A stretch of 64,000 bases of DNA from contig JAGAQY010000068.1 of the NCBI GenBank assembly GCA_017622495.1, positions 1 to 64,000 on the forward strand, in the 5' to 3' direction. Below the pieces are notes generated by a model that had not been told where the DNA came from, did not search any database, and saw only the letters and a program-made list of their open reading frames with translations. Positions 17,766-26,686 of this stretch are shown piece by piece (within the stretch, counting starts at the first letter, position 1; every line of letters starts with the position of its first letter). Origin of the DNA: Bacteroidaceae bacterium (lineage in GTDB: Bacteria; Bacteroidota; Bacteroidia; Bacteroidales; Bacteroidaceae). Position numbers and translations under genes: made by a program.

Positions 17766-17792
17766 AAAAAAGAAGCCTACTGGCTTCTTTTT
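17766..17792 (-). terminator. Terminator downstream of the tRNA-Asp pair
   Basis: The arms aaaagaagcc and ggcttctttt flank a 4-nt loop; T/A tracts lie on both sides. It ends the minus-strand tRNA transcript directly at the 3' end of the second tRNA. The bases 17608-17765 upstream hold no recognised feature. Confidence 0.8.
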
Positions 17793-17793
17793 G

Positions 17794-17867
17794 CGGTGCG
17801 TACGGGACTCGAACCCGTGACCCCCTGCGTGACAGGCAGATATTCTAACCAACTGAACTAACGCACC
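17794..17867 (-). tRNA. tRNA-Asp (GTC)
   Basis: The minus strand folds as a full cloverleaf: acceptor GGTGCGT/ACGCACC, anticodon stem TCTGC/GCAGG with loop CTGTCAC (anticodon GTC), TPsiC arm with GGTTCGAGTCC, and discriminator G as expected for Asp. CCA is not encoded. It is identical to the copy at 17903-17976. Confidence 0.96.
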
Positions 17868-17902
17868 ATTCTTTATGCTTGCTAAGGACTGAAATTTCTG
17901 TG

Positions 17903-17976
17903 CGGTGCGTACGGGACTCGAACCCGTGACCCCCTGCGTGACAGGCAGATATTCTAACCAACTGAACTAACGCACC
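17903..17976 (-). tRNA. tRNA-Asp (GTC), second identical copy
   Basis: Identical in all 74 bases to the copy at 17794-17867, 35 bp away and on the same strand. The pair is likely one transcript with the terminator at 17766-17792. Confidence 0.96.
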
Positions 17977-18077
17977 AGAAATATTTCAACTGTCCTAAAG
18001 GCAATCTCTCTCGATTGCGGGTGCAAAGATAGATACTTTTTCTGTAACAACAAAACGTTTTGCCACTTTTTTGCGAA

Positions 18078-18599
18078 TTATTTTTCGCAAAGGTACTGAT
18101 ATATGCACACATCCTTGTAGTGGCCTTCGGAGAGTAGCCACTGTGGCAAGACAGCTACCTCGGTATATCCGCATCGTGTAAAGAGAGCACGCGCAGCCTG
18201 ATTGTCGACCGACACGTAGGCGTAGAGCTGGTGTAGGCCCAGCATACTCCGGGCATAGGATGTGAGCAAATGGAGCGACTGGGCAGCCAATCCCATACGA
18301 CGATAGGGAGCGTCTATGACGATACCTACCTCGGCTCGGTGATTAGCAGGACTGAAGTCAAACAGGTCGACCATACCAACCACAGCGCCACTTGCACGAT
18401 GCTCAATCATGAGGCGCAACTGCTTGTCGGCATACAAGTCATGAGTATTGGTCTCAATATATTGCTGCAACTGATAGCGCGAATAGGGCACCTTGCAAGC
18501 CGACACAAGCCACAAACGTGTATCGTTCTCTACATGAAACATGAAGTCGAGATCGGCGAGTTCGGGAGCACGGAGCTGTATGGTAGGGGATTGAAGCAT
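18078..18599 (-). CDS. GNAT-family N-acetyltransferase (RimJ/RimL-SpeG like)
   Basis: This 173-residue single-domain acetyltransferase opens with IQLRAPELADLDFMF. It has the acetyl-CoA pyrophosphate loop in VGIVIDAPYRRMGLAAQSL and the closing NQAARALFTRCGYTEV motif, where the Asn and the hydrophobic helix complete the CoA site. It may act on a ribosomal protein N-terminus, a polyamine or a small molecule; the substrate is not visible. The gene stands alone between the tRNAs and the GT2 gene. Confidence 0.85.
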   Translation of the reverse strand: MLQSPTIQLRAPELADLDFMFHVENDTRLWLVSACKVPYSRYQLQQYIETNTHDLYADKQLRLMIEHRASGAVVGMVDLFDFSPANHRAEVGIVIDAPYRRMGLAAQSLHLLTSYARSMLGLHQLYAYVSVDNQAARALFTRCGYTEVAVLPQWLLSEGHYKDVCIYQYLCEK

Positions 18600-18713
18600 T
18601 TTGAAGTTTTTGAGTTATGAGTTGCCGTCAGGTAGCAGTTTACGTTATCGTATTCGTTTTTTAATGGCACACGGGTGACACTGATTTTGCAGATTGCCAC
18701 AGTTTTTTATTTT

Positions 18714-18744
18714 ATTCTCAATTGTCAATTGTGAATTGTCAATT
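18714..18744. repeat. AATTGTCAATTGTGAATTG tract at the end of the GT2 gene
   Basis: Three aattgtcaatt-type units. On the minus strand the GT2 frame runs into it as ...TAC AAT TGA, so the tract provides the last Asn codon and the stop. The remaining gap 18600-18713 holds a gagttatgagttg stretch and a weak cacgggtgacactg motif but no gene. Confidence 0.8.
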
Positions 18745-19917
18745 GTATACAGCATTTTCAGTTATCAGCACCCCTGTTCGCGTGGAATAGGTAGCCAGGC
18801 GCAAGGTGTGATTGGGAGTGGTTTCAAGCAAGCGTAGGATGGTAGCATAAGTATATGCATCGGCATCATACACCAAGGTGTCGTAGGCAGAGGTGTCGAA
18901 CGAGACGGCCAGGTGACCCTCGGGAAGCGCATGTTCATCTCCCTCTACATAGCGGATCTCACCCCGTAGCTGGTGATGCTCTACAAGGCGCTGCACTTCG
19001 GCAAGCATGCGTGCACTGCCTATAACAAGCATATCGGAAGATAGTTTCTCAGGCTGCCTGCGCTTGCGGTGCTTAAATTGATTGCCAATATATGCCATGA
19101 ATGAGCGCACCCAGATGGCTACATTGATAGGCAAGCTCACCAGGAAGGAGTAGTGGGCATAGTGCTTGCGGAAGAAGAGGCGCATAGCCTGATAGAAGGT
19201 ATAGGTGTAGCGGAACGAACTTTTCTCTGTACTCTCGCCCTTGTAGTGAAGCATGCGCGTGGGGAGGAAATAGTTTTTGTATCCGCCCTTGAGTATGCGG
19301 TACGAGAGGTCTATGTCTTCGCCATACATAAAAAAATCCTCGTCGAGCAGACCTACCTTGTCAAGCGCCTTGCGACGCAGCAGCATACAGGCACCAGAGA
19401 TAATTTCTATCTCGTTGACCTCGTTCTCGTTGAGGTAGCGCATGTAGTAACGTCCGAACACACGCGACTGGGGCAGCAATGCCGCAAGGCCCGACATCTT
19501 GCAGAATGCGACAAAGGGTGTAGGCAATCCGCGGCGACTCTCGGGTGCAAAGGTTCCATCGGTACGTAGCATATAGGCTCCTGCCCCACCCGCCTCGGGG
19601 TGTGAATCCATAAAGCGGATGAAGTCGCTGAGCGTGTGCTCTGCCACTATCGTGTCGGGATTGAGCAGCAGTACATACTTTCCTGCCGACATGCGTATGG
19701 CCTGATTGTTGGCACGGGCGAACCCGACATTCTCTTTATTCTCTATAAACGTCACCTCGGGGAACCGTTCACGCAAATAAGGGATAGAGCCGTCAGTGGA
19801 GAGATTATCAACTACAATAACCTCGATCTGCAATCCCTGAGATGCCCGACGCACAGCCTCGAGGCATTGCTCAAGGTAGTACTTGACATTGTAGTTGACA
19901 ATTATAACTGAAAGCAT
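18739..19917 (-). CDS. Family 2 glycosyltransferase (rhamnosyltransferase-like)
   Basis: This 392-residue GT-A fold enzyme starts with MLSVIIVNYNVKYYLEQCL and carries VIVVDNLSTDGS, NVGFARANNQAIR and LLNPDTIV, where the Asp-x-Thr metal site replaces DxD. The region GACMLLRRKALDKVGLLDEDFFMYGEDIDLSYRI is typical of WbbL-type rhamnosyl and related transferases that build surface polysaccharide. A C-terminal helix pair is followed by about 100 residues without clear homology (SSDMLVIGSARMLAEV), which might be an added nucleotide-fold domain. The last codon and stop lie in an intergenic-type repeat. Confidence 0.88.
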   Translation of the reverse strand: MLSVIIVNYNVKYYLEQCLEAVRRASQGLQIEVIVVDNLSTDGSIPYLRERFPEVTFIENKENVGFARANNQAIRMSAGKYVLLLNPDTIVAEHTLSDFIRFMDSHPEAGGAGAYMLRTDGTFAPESRRGLPTPFVAFCKMSGLAALLPQSRVFGRYYMRYLNENEVNEIEIISGACMLLRRKALDKVGLLDEDFFMYGEDIDLSYRILKGGYKNYFLPTRMLHYKGESTEKSSFRYTYTFYQAMRLFFRKHYAHYSFLVSLPINVAIWVRSFMAYIGNQFKHRKRRQPEKLSSDMLVIGSARMLAEVQRLVEHHQLRGEIRYVEGDEHALPEGHLAVSFDTSAYDTLVYDADAYTYATILRLLETTPNHTLRLATYSTRTGVLITENAVYN

Positions 19918-19944
19918 TGTGAATCGAATTTATTAGCAAGAGAT

Positions 19945-20406
19945 TCAAGAGCATGTCGCCGAATCCATTTCCAGTTCTGCCTTCACGCCTTCGGCTGAGG
20001 GCAGACAGAAGAAGGACACCACAAAAGCCGCAAGGCCATAATACATGCCCCAATTCTCCAAAGTTGCATAGTACAAGAATGCACCGTACAACATCAGTGC
20101 TCCCAATATCGCTATACGCACAAAGCTGTAGCTGGCATAAAGATTTGCTCTTTGCTGGCTTTCAGCGACAAGCACCTTATGATGCAGACACCAATGGAAG
20201 CCCTTGAGCGCAGCCAACAGACCAATACCCACCACAAAAAGTGTTGCCACCTCAAGGACATACATCGCAGTGGCATCAACATCGACCAGCAAGCCTTCCA
20301 GCGGCAGCAGATTCAGTTCACAAGACACGACGAACGCCACGACAGACGCCAAGAGCACAGCATAGAAGATGAAGATGTTGCGGCTTATTTTCTTATAGTC
20401 AATCAT
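19945..20406 (-). CDS. Four-helix membrane protein of unknown function
   Basis: About 153 residues with four hydrophobic segments (NIFIFYAVLLASVVAFVVS; YVLEVATLFVVGIGLLAALKG; IAILGALMLYGAFLYY; MYYGLAAFVVSFFCL) and a short acidic C-terminus. I place the start at the ATG at 20406 (MIDYKK); a TTG at 20412 is possible. It lies between recR and the GT2 gene with gaps of 25-30 bp, so all three may be co-transcribed. Similar small membrane proteins next to recR are common in Bacteroidales; no function can be assigned. Confidence 0.7.
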   Translation of the reverse strand: MIDYKKISRNIFIFYAVLLASVVAFVVSCELNLLPLEGLLVDVDATAMYVLEVATLFVVGIGLLAALKGFHWCLHHKVLVAESQQRANLYASYSFVRIAILGALMLYGAFLYYATLENWGMYYGLAAFVVSFFCLPSAEGVKAELEMDSATCS

Positions 20407-20431
20407 ATTCAATATTATATATCCGTATTTA

Positions 20432-21049
20432 TCAATAGCTTTTTCCTGTAAAAGGCATGCGGTTCACCAGCGAACGTCCCAGCGTAGCCTCATCGGCATA
20501 CTCCAACTCGTCGCCCACAGAGATACCACGCGAGAGCACCGACATCTTCACGCCCGTAGCTTCGAGCTTGCGATAGATGTAGAAGTTGGTGGTGTCGCCC
20601 TCCATCGTGGGACTGAGGGCAAAGATAACTTCCTTCACCTCGCCCGAGCGCACACGCTCCACCAAGCTGTCTATTTCAAGGTCCGAAGGGCCTATGCCGT
20701 CCATCGGCGAGATGACTCCACCCAGCACGTGATACAGGCCCCGATAGAGCGACGTGTTCTCCACAGCTATCACATCGCGCACCGTCTCCACCACACACAC
20801 CATGCTGTTGTCGCGCGAGGGCTGCGAACAGATGTCACACACATCGCTGTCAGAGATATTGTGGCACACCTTGCAATACTTCACCTCGCGGCGCAGTGTG
20901 GCCACCGCATCGGCAAAAGACTCGGCTTCGGTTGCCGGCTGGCGCAGCAGGTGCAGCACCAGGCGGAGTGCCGTCTTGCGCCCAATGCCTGGCAGTTTGG
21001 CAAACTCGCCTACCGCGCGTTCCAGTAATGTCGATGAATATTGCTGCAT
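20432..21049 (-). CDS. recR: Recombination mediator RecR
   Basis: This 205-residue protein acts with RecF/RecO to load RecA at single-strand gaps. It has the helix-hairpin-helix [17 protein letters not shown], a four-Cys zinc finger [16 protein letters not shown] and a TOPRIM domain starting at [15 protein letters not shown] with [19 protein letters not shown]. Length and order are standard. A TATCTTTG -7 box lies at 21066-21073. Confidence 0.96.
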   Translation of the reverse strand: MQQYSSTLLERAVGEFAKLPGIGRKTALRLVLHLLRQPATEAESFADAVATLRREVKYCKVCHNISDSDVCDICSQPSRDNSMVCVVETVRDVIAVENTSLYRGLYHVLGGVISPMDGIGPSDLEIDSLVERVRSGEVKEVIFALSPTMEGDTTNFYIYRKLEATGVKMSVLSRGISVGDELEYADEATLGRSLVNRMPFTGKSY

Positions 21050-21065
21050 TTCGGTTAAATGTGTG

Positions 21066-21073
21066 CAAAGATA
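21066..21073 (-). promoter_or_regulatory. -7 element for recR
   Basis: Minus strand TATCTTTG followed by C, 17 bp before the recR ATG. No clear -33 box. Confidence 0.5.
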
Positions 21074-21093
21074 CGAAAATAAACCCTATTCCC

Positions 21094-22977
21094 CTACTGT
21101 TGATTGGGGAAAAGCATCAATTTCACTTGCTTCAGCTCATTGCCGCGGTCATAGAGGGCGTTCTGAATATTCACATTGGTCGCCCGCTCCAACAATATGC
21201 TGCTCTTGTTCCAATGGAAGGGAGGATAGTCCGTATTATGCTTGATGCTGTTGCCCCGCCACAGCAGTCCGTCTACCGACTTGGCATAGAGCAAGGGGTG
21301 GTCAAAGGTTTCAAACACGTTGTCGATGATGCGTATGGCATTCTTTCTACCTCCGTGGAAGTAGGCCTTCTGCGCATTCAGGTCGGGGATCTCGGGATAG
21401 ATGGAGATGACGGCATTGGTAAACTGAAACATATTGGTGAGCGCATTGACGAACCTATTGCGACGGATAAGCACATCGCGGCAAGCTCCCGTCTCGTACC
21501 ACCCATTGCAGTCACCGCAGAGGAGGATGGCCGTGCCGGAGGTGTGGTCGAAAAGGTTGTCCTCCACCACCGTACGCTTAGGAGTACTGAAGAGTGTGCC
21601 ACGGGCACGATTGTTACGAATGATGTTGTGGGCAAAGTACACCTCGGGAGTCCACGTCAGGTTCTCTATACCGAAGCCCTCGGCAGCCGTAATCACCTCA
21701 GGAAGCGGGTCGGCGAAGCGAATGACAAACTCCTTGGCTCCATGAGACACGCCGTGCTGCCAGCCAGTTTCATGCTGGGGCCTCGAGTTTTCTGAACTCT
21801 CCGATATCTCGGCCACCTCAGTGACAAACGGCTCCGCACCGCCCACCAGCTCCATCGTGCGTGAGCGCACAAACTGCACCTTGTCACCCACATAGCCCCA
21901 GTCGAATCCCCAAGCCTGCCCGTGCATATAGCGAGCCTTGACAGTGTGGTCGTCGACACGCTCCATCACCTTCAGATAGGTGCCGTGCACATTGATGGCG
22001 TCGTCCATCATTCCCTCATAGAGGCCGTTCACCGAGCGTATCTTTCCCTTACAGCCCGAGAAATGGGTTGCATCGGCCTGAGTAGTAAAGTATCGTGGGT
22101 CATCGTCGCCGCGCAGGCACACCGAGAAGCCGTCGAGCGTGATATTCTCGCTCATCTGCGCCAGCAAGCCCATACCCTCGGCATAGTGCACCTTGATATT
22201 TTCGAGGCGCGTATCCTTGGCGTGACTCACGAAGATGCCCGGTGAAGGTCGCTCGTAGGTACGCATAGCCACTATGGTACAGGGTTTGAGGCGGTTATCT
22301 TTCCACACCGGACTGCGGAAAGTGCGCTCATCCACCTGCACCACCTGATGCACGGGAGTGCCTATGTCCGACGTATTGAAAACGATATGGCGCGTGTCGG
22401 GCTCGAAGGCGATACCCCAGCCCGGGCGCATGGCCCATCCCTCGCCACAATGTTCGAAAGCACCCTCGGCAGTGACGCGGGCATTGACCCACGGAGCCAC
22501 ACGGAAGGTGATACCCTCTTCGGGATCATACGAGAGCACCTCGGCCTGAGCAATATGGGGAGTAGCGAAGTCGATGCTGAAGTTGCGGAGCGTACAATTC
22601 GTAGTGCCCACCACGCTCAGCGGCAACATACGGCCGTGAAAGATGAAGTCGGCCCCGCAGCCATCAAGCGTGATTCCGTCAAAGCCCTCTATGGCAATAC
22701 CCACCGCACGGTCGGCATGCTGGTCGTGATTAGAGATGTAATATTCCTTGCGCACCGCCCCTTCGGGATAGAAGTGATACCGCCCCGGTGCAAAACGCAC
22801 CGTCACCGCCTTGCCTGTAGCCTCGGCCTTCACCTTCTCCAGCATCTGAGCCACGAGCGGAGCCATATCAGTCTGCGTACCGGGCACAACGCCATACACA
22901 CTTGCTTCATACACACGTCCGGCTTGCACGCACCACGCCAGCAAGGCACACACGCTCATCACAATCAGTCTTTTCAT
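21094..22977 (-). CDS. GH110-type alpha-1,3-galactosidase (parallel beta-helix)
   Basis: This 627-residue secreted protein has a Sec signal peptide and then a right-handed beta-helix. The conserved TQADATHFSGCKG and GMMDDAINVHGTYLKV blocks, with their Asp residues, are characteristic of GH110 enzymes. Those enzymes remove terminal alpha-1,3-linked galactose from blood-group B or linear B glycans and related structures. Further repeats such as NITLDGFSV, NNRARGTLFSTPKRTVVEDNL and VLIRRNRFVN mark helix coils. No partner sulfatase or other glycosidase is adjacent. It could help forage host glycans or galactan; the exact linkage is inferred from family. Confidence 0.82.
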   Translation of the reverse strand: MKRLIVMSVCALLAWCVQAGRVYEASVYGVVPGTQTDMAPLVAQMLEKVKAEATGKAVTVRFAPGRYHFYPEGAVRKEYYISNHDQHADRAVGIAIEGFDGITLDGCGADFIFHGRMLPLSVVGTTNCTLRNFSIDFATPHIAQAEVLSYDPEEGITFRVAPWVNARVTAEGAFEHCGEGWAMRPGWGIAFEPDTRHIVFNTSDIGTPVHQVVQVDERTFRSPVWKDNRLKPCTIVAMRTYERPSPGIFVSHAKDTRLENIKVHYAEGMGLLAQMSENITLDGFSVCLRGDDDPRYFTTQADATHFSGCKGKIRSVNGLYEGMMDDAINVHGTYLKVMERVDDHTVKARYMHGQAWGFDWGYVGDKVQFVRSRTMELVGGAEPFVTEVAEISESSENSRPQHETGWQHGVSHGAKEFVIRFADPLPEVITAAEGFGIENLTWTPEVYFAHNIIRNNRARGTLFSTPKRTVVEDNLFDHTSGTAILLCGDCNGWYETGACRDVLIRRNRFVNALTNMFQFTNAVISIYPEIPDLNAQKAYFHGGRKNAIRIIDNVFETFDHPLLYAKSVDGLLWRGNSIKHNTDYPPFHWNKSSILLERATNVNIQNALYDRGNELKQVKLMLFPNQQ

Positions 22978-23020
22978 ACGATATACCTTTTTATTATTTA
23001 GGACAAAGATATGGAATAAA

Positions 23021-23052
23021 TTTGTAAAATCACCTACAAAGCCTTAACTTTG
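23021..23052 (+). promoter_or_regulatory. Full Bacteroidota promoter for engB
   Basis: TTTG (23021-23024) and TAACTTTG (23045-23052) are 20 bp apart, an excellent match to the Bacteroidota sigma-ABfr consensus. It lies 32 bp before the GTG start. A minus-strand TATCTTTG at 23004-23011 probably serves the divergent GH110-type gene. Confidence 0.75.
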
Positions 23053-23084
23053 CTCTCAACTATAACCATAACCTATCAGAAGAC

Positions 23085-23681
23085 GTGGAAATCAAAAGCG
23101 CAGAATTTGTTATCAGCAACACCCGCCTCGACCGTTGTCCGCAGGACGGACTGCCCGAATATGCCTTCATAGGCCGCTCCAACGTGGGCAAGTCGAGCCT
23201 CATCAACATGCTCACCCGCAAGCCCAAGCTGGCCATGACCTCGGCCACACCGGGCAAGACAATGCTCATCAACCATTTCCTCATCAATAAGGCCTGGTAT
23301 CTCGTCGACCTTCCCGGCTATGGCTACGCGCAGCGCGGCAAGAAGGCCAAGGACAAGCTCACGCAAATCATCGAGAGCTACATCCTCGGACGCGAACAGA
23401 TGACCAACCTCTTCCTGCTCATCGACATACGCCACGAACCACTGGCCATAGACCTTGAGTTCATCGAATGGCTGGGCGAGAATGGAGTGCCCTTCTCCAT
23501 CGTCTTCACCAAGGCCGACAAGCTGGGCACACAGCGCCAGCGCGAGAACGTGGAGCGATACCTCAACCGCCTCTCCGAGCAGTGGGAGGAGCTGCCACCC
23601 CACTTCGTCACCTCATCAGAGAAGGGCCTCGGCCGCGACGAAGTGCTCGGATACATCGAGCAAATCAACAAAAGTCTATAA
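23085..23681 (+). CDS. engB: Ribosome biogenesis GTPase EngB (YsxC/YihA)
   Basis: This 198-residue TRAFAC GTPase is needed for 50S subunit assembly. G1 is [10 protein letters not shown]2 is around TSATPGKT, G3 is DLPGYGYA, G4 is FTKADK and G5 is VTSSEKGLG. The start is a GTG at 23085 (MEIKSAEFV); no in-frame ATG fits the family N-terminus. It has its own promoter and a terminator. Confidence 0.96.
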   Translation: MEIKSAEFVISNTRLDRCPQDGLPEYAFIGRSNVGKSSLINMLTRKPKLAMTSATPGKTMLINHFLINKAWYLVDLPGYGYAQRGKKAKDKLTQIIESYILGREQMTNLFLLIDIRHEPLAIDLEFIEWLGENGVPFSIVFTKADKLGTQRQRENVERYLNRLSEQWEELPPHFVTSSEKGLGRDEVLGYIEQINKSL

Positions 23682-23691
23682 GAATACTAAA

Positions 23692-23734
23692 AAAGCGTAA
23701 GGCCACCTGCAAGTACTTTACGCTTTCTTTTTTG
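23692..23734 (+). terminator. Terminator after engB
   Basis: The arms aaagcgtaa (23692-23700) and ttacgcttt (23718-23726) are followed by a T-rich run. It sits between engB and the convergent ABC-F gene. Confidence 0.8.
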
Positions 23735-23749
23735 AATCCAGCACTACCA

Positions 23750-25654
23750 TCAGTCAGGAATCTCGCTGAGTTCGAGCCAGCGCATCATTTTCTCGTCCAG
23801 CTCATCATTGATGGCCGAGAGACGAATGGACTTTTCTGTGAGTTCATCGGCAGCAAGAGTTCCCGTACAAAGGGCAGCCTCAATGGTTGCCTTTTCTTCT
23901 TCCAAGGAGGCGATGCATTGCTCCACCTCGGCAAACTCGCGACGCTCCTTGAAGGATTTCTTCCTACTTTTATTGTCTACTGTCGACGGTCTACGGTCTA
24001 CCGTTTCAGACCGACCCTCCGAACGGCGGTCTGCTGTCTGGTGCTTACCATCTGTCGCCTTCTGGCTATCGGCTGTTGCCTTCCACTCACGATACTGCGT
24101 ATAGTTGCCGGGAAAGTCGCGTATGTCGCCCTGACCATTGAAGACGAGCAGGTGGTCTACAATCTTGTCCATGAAGTAGCGGTCGTGGCTCACCACGATG
24201 ACGCATCCGGCAAAGTCGCGCAAGTACTCCTCGAGCACCTGTAGGGTGAGGATGTCGAGGTCGTTGGTAGGCTCGTCGAGGATGAGGAAGTTAGGGTTGC
24301 GCATCAGCACGGTGCACAGGTAGAGTCTGCGGCACTCACCTCCACTGAGCTTATACACGTAGCTATGCTGCTTCTCGGGCGGGAAGAGGAAGTGCTGCAA
24401 GAATTGCGATGCGGTGAGCTGCTTGCCTCCTGCCATGGGCACTACCTCGGCTATCTCGCGGGCCACATCGATGACCTTCATCTGCGTGTCAAACTGCAGT
24501 CCCTCCTGCGAGTAGTAGCCAAAGCGTACGGTCTCGCCTATGTCGAGCTTGCCACTATCGAGCGCTTGCTGGCCCAGCAGTACCTTGAGGAAGGTACTCT
24601 TGCCCGTACCGTTGTCGCCTACGATGCCGAGCTTCTCGTAACGGGAGAAGATATAGGAAAACTTGTCGAGGATGCAGCGGTCGCCAAAGCGAAGCGACAG
24701 CTCGTCGGCCTCGAAGATCTTACTTCCTATATAAGAGGCCTTCACATTAAGCTGCACGCGGTCGTTGCTGACACGCTGCTTGGCCACCTTCTCCAACTCG
24801 TAGAAGGCCTCTTCGCGATAGCGTGCCTTATGTCCGCGTGCTTGGGGCATGCGGCGCATCCACTCCAGCTCGGTGCGGTAGAGGTTGTTGGCACGGATGA
24901 TTTCGGTGTTGCGTGCCTCGATACGCTCCTCACGCTTCTCCAAGTAGTAGCTGTAGTTGCCCTTGTAGGAGTATACGGTGCGGTCGTCAATCTCGATAAT
25001 CTCATTGCACACATTGTCGAGGAAGTAGCGGTCGTGTGTCACCATGAGCAGTGTAGCGGTGCTGCGTGTGAGGTAGTCCTCAAGCCATTCGATGAGCGGC
25101 AGGTCGAGGTGGTTGGTAGGCTCATCGAGGATGAGCATATCGGGATTACCAATCAACACATTGGCCAGAGCCACGCGCTTGAGCTGTCCGCCCGAGAGCG
25201 TCTCCACCCGTTGGTCATAGTCGGTGATATGGAGCGAGGTGAGTATCTGCTTGGCTCGCTGCTCGTAGTTCCACGCATCGGCATGCTCCATACGGTCGAG
25301 CAGGGCATCAAGTCCGGGATTGCCTGGTGTCTCCAAGCACTGCTCATATTCGCGGATGAGCTGCAGCGTATCGTTGGTTTCGTGGAAGCAAGCCTCCAGC
25401 ACGGTGAGTCCAGCAGGATATACCGGGCGTTGGCGAAGGTAGCCTACGCGCAAGTCATTCTTATATACAATGGAGCCACTGTCGTGCCCCTCTATGCCTG
25501 CCAGCACATCGAGCAGCGTACTCTTGCCAGCGCCGTTGCGGGCAATGAGGCCCACGCGCTGTCCCTGGGCTACGCCAAAGGAGATGCCCTCGAAGAGCAC
25601 CAGGTCGCCAAACGACTTTGTCAGGCCATCGACCTGTAGGTAAGGTATCAGCAT
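23750..25654 (-). CDS. ABC-F subfamily ATPase (Uup/Ettp-like)
   Basis: This 634-residue soluble protein has two ABC domains and no membrane part. Walker A motifs are GLIARNGAGKSTLL and GIVGDNGTGKSTFL; signature motifs are LSGGQLKRVALA and LSGGECRRLYL; both are followed by LILDEPTNHLDL/LILDEPTNDLDI. ABC-F proteins act on ribosomes (translation factors or antibiotic protection) or, for Uup, in DNA maintenance. The C-terminal coiled-coil (about 565-634) fits the Uup type. Between the second ABC domain and this coil lies a repeat-encoded linker (see 23975-24085). It overlaps the upstream gene by 7 nt. Confidence 0.92.
   Translation of the reverse strand: MLIPYLQVDGLTKSFGDLVLFEGISFGVAQGQRVGLIARNGAGKSTLLDVLAGIEGHDSGSIVYKNDLRVGYLRQRPVYPAGLTVLEACFHETNDTLQLIREYEQCLETPGNPGLDALLDRMEHADAWNYEQRAKQILTSLHITDYDQRVETLSGGQLKRVALANVLIGNPDMLILDEPTNHLDLPLIEWLEDYLTRSTATLLMVTHDRYFLDNVCNEIIEIDDRTVYSYKGNYSYYLEKREERIEARNTEIIRANNLYRTELEWMRRMPQARGHKARYREEAFYELEKVAKQRVSNDRVQLNVKASYIGSKIFEADELSLRFGDRCILDKFSYIFSRYEKLGIVGDNGTGKSTFLKVLLGQQALDSGKLDIGETVRFGYYSQEGLQFDTQMKVIDVAREIAEVVPMAGGKQLTASQFLQHFLFPPEKQHSYVYKLSGGECRRLYLCTVLMRNPNFLILDEPTNDLDILTLQVLEEYLRDFAGCVIVVSHDRYFMDKIVDHLLVFNGQGDIRDFPGNYTQYREWKATADSQKATDGKHQTADRRSEGRSETVDRRPSTVDNKSRKKSFKERREFAEVEQCIASLEEEKATIEAALCTGTLAADELTEKSIRLSAINDELDEKMMRWLELSEIPD
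23975..24085. repeat. Repeat-like tract encoding the ABC-F linker
   Basis: The tract carries tctactgtcgacggtctac and ggtctaccg repeats followed by other short imperfect repeats. The protein reads ETVDRRPSTVDNKS here. Related gtctacagtcaacgg and gactgtcgacaaatctac words occur in the non-coding gap 4044-4127. The frame is intact. Confidence 0.6.
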
Positions 25655-26469
25655 GCGGCTTCAGCTATTCGCGTACGTATATCCTCTACAATCTTCGCCA
25701 CGTCAGCCTCGGCCAACATCTCGCCCTTTTTGCCAAAGAGAAGCATGGGACGTGCCACGCACGCATCGCCATACATCAGCACAGGAGCCTCCACCTTACC
25801 ATTGACATAAGTATTCCACTCCAGTCCCTCGATGCTCTCGGCCAGCAAGGCACACAGCGTGATGCCCATCACGGCACCCGCATCGCTGCCCAGCTGCCTG
25901 GTAAGTTCGGCACGGGGAGCCAACTTCTGGAGCAGACAGATATTATAATCAAAGTCGCGGAAGCGTTCTTTGAAGAGCTTCATGCCCAGCTCCTCCATGG
26001 TGGCGTAGCACGATTCGATGAGTTCCACCTCGGCCACGCGAACAGGGATATATTGGTTATGGAAACTCTCGCGAGGCTGCATAATCTCCAGAGAGGCAAT
26101 GATAGCATTTGCCGTCCCTATATGCTCACCATGCTGAGCCGTATACGAGCACTCCACGCAAGTCTGCCCATAGCCTATAGTCCAGCGATGAGTGACATAC
26201 TCCACGAGCTGCTCGGTAAAGGTCTCGGCGGTATACACAGTCTCCCACAGCGCCACCTTCTGCAATCTCGCCCCGGGGGCTTTCAGCGCATCACGCATCA
26301 TCTTGTCGCCAAACGAAGCCGATGTGTCGCGATAGGCCGAGATACGGAAGTTGCCTTCCCACTTTTCGGGATTATAGAAGAGGAAGCAGTCGGGCTCTTC
26401 GCTGAACTCAAACCACGTATCAGGATACGAGAATGCAAACCACGAACCGGGTGCTATAAACTTTTTCAT
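25648..26469 (-). CDS. Conserved protein of unknown function (DUF3805-like)
   Basis: This 273-residue protein without signal peptide or membrane helix begins MKKFIAPGSWFAFSYPDTWFEF and contains CFLFYNPEKWEGNFRISAYR. It resembles the Bacteroidales DUF3805/DUF3806-type proteins; I recall this family rather than having compared it. Its TGA overlaps the ABC-F ATG by 7 nt, which implies translational coupling and a shared process. A minus-strand TAATTTTG -7 box lies at 26505-26512. Confidence 0.65.
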   Translation of the reverse strand: MKKFIAPGSWFAFSYPDTWFEFSEEPDCFLFYNPEKWEGNFRISAYRDTSASFGDKMMRDALKAPGARLQKVALWETVYTAETFTEQLVEYVTHRWTIGYGQTCVECSYTAQHGEHIGTANAIIASLEIMQPRESFHNQYIPVRVAEVELIESCYATMEELGMKLFKERFRDFDYNICLLQKLAPRAELTRQLGSDAGAVMGITLCALLAESIEGLEWNTYVNGKVEAPVLMYGDACVARPMLLFGKKGEMLAEADVAKIVEDIRTRIAEAAC

Positions 26470-26532
26470 ACGTCAATTGTTGTTTATTTATAAAATATCG
26501 GGGACAAAATTAAAAAAAAAATGGTCAACGTA

Positions 26533-26562
26533 TTGCCATTATAAATAAAATACCTACTTTTG
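26533..26562 (+). promoter_or_regulatory. Promoter for rho with long leader
   Basis: TTG (26533-26535) and TACTTTTG (26555-26562) are 19 bp apart. The predicted start of transcription leaves a leader of more than 110 nt before the rho ATG, consistent with the known autoregulation of rho genes through early termination; the mechanism here is inference. Confidence 0.65.
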
Positions 26563-26686
26563 CATCGTCAAAAAAACATTCCCACACGACATTTACTTAC
26601 AACAATCACTGAGCAAGCATGTCTTTCTTAGAAGAAACATGTGCGTCGCATGTGGGGAATGTCATCAATCACATTCTACATCATAT

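Noticed and set aside
17666..17848. 60-codon open frame over the first tRNA-Asp
   Set aside because: It is the common false frame (GTRTRDPLRDRQIF) created by the reverse complement of a tRNA; the cloverleaf explains the sequence.
24365..25639. 424-codon plus-strand open frame opposite the ABC-F gene
   Set aside because: The ABC-F frame has all ATPase motifs; the antisense frame is a product of high GC third positions.
26639..26686. Upstream Met extending Rho by 16 residues
   Set aside because: The extension is Cys/His-rich and unlike Rho; the ATG at 26687 starts the Rho_N domain.
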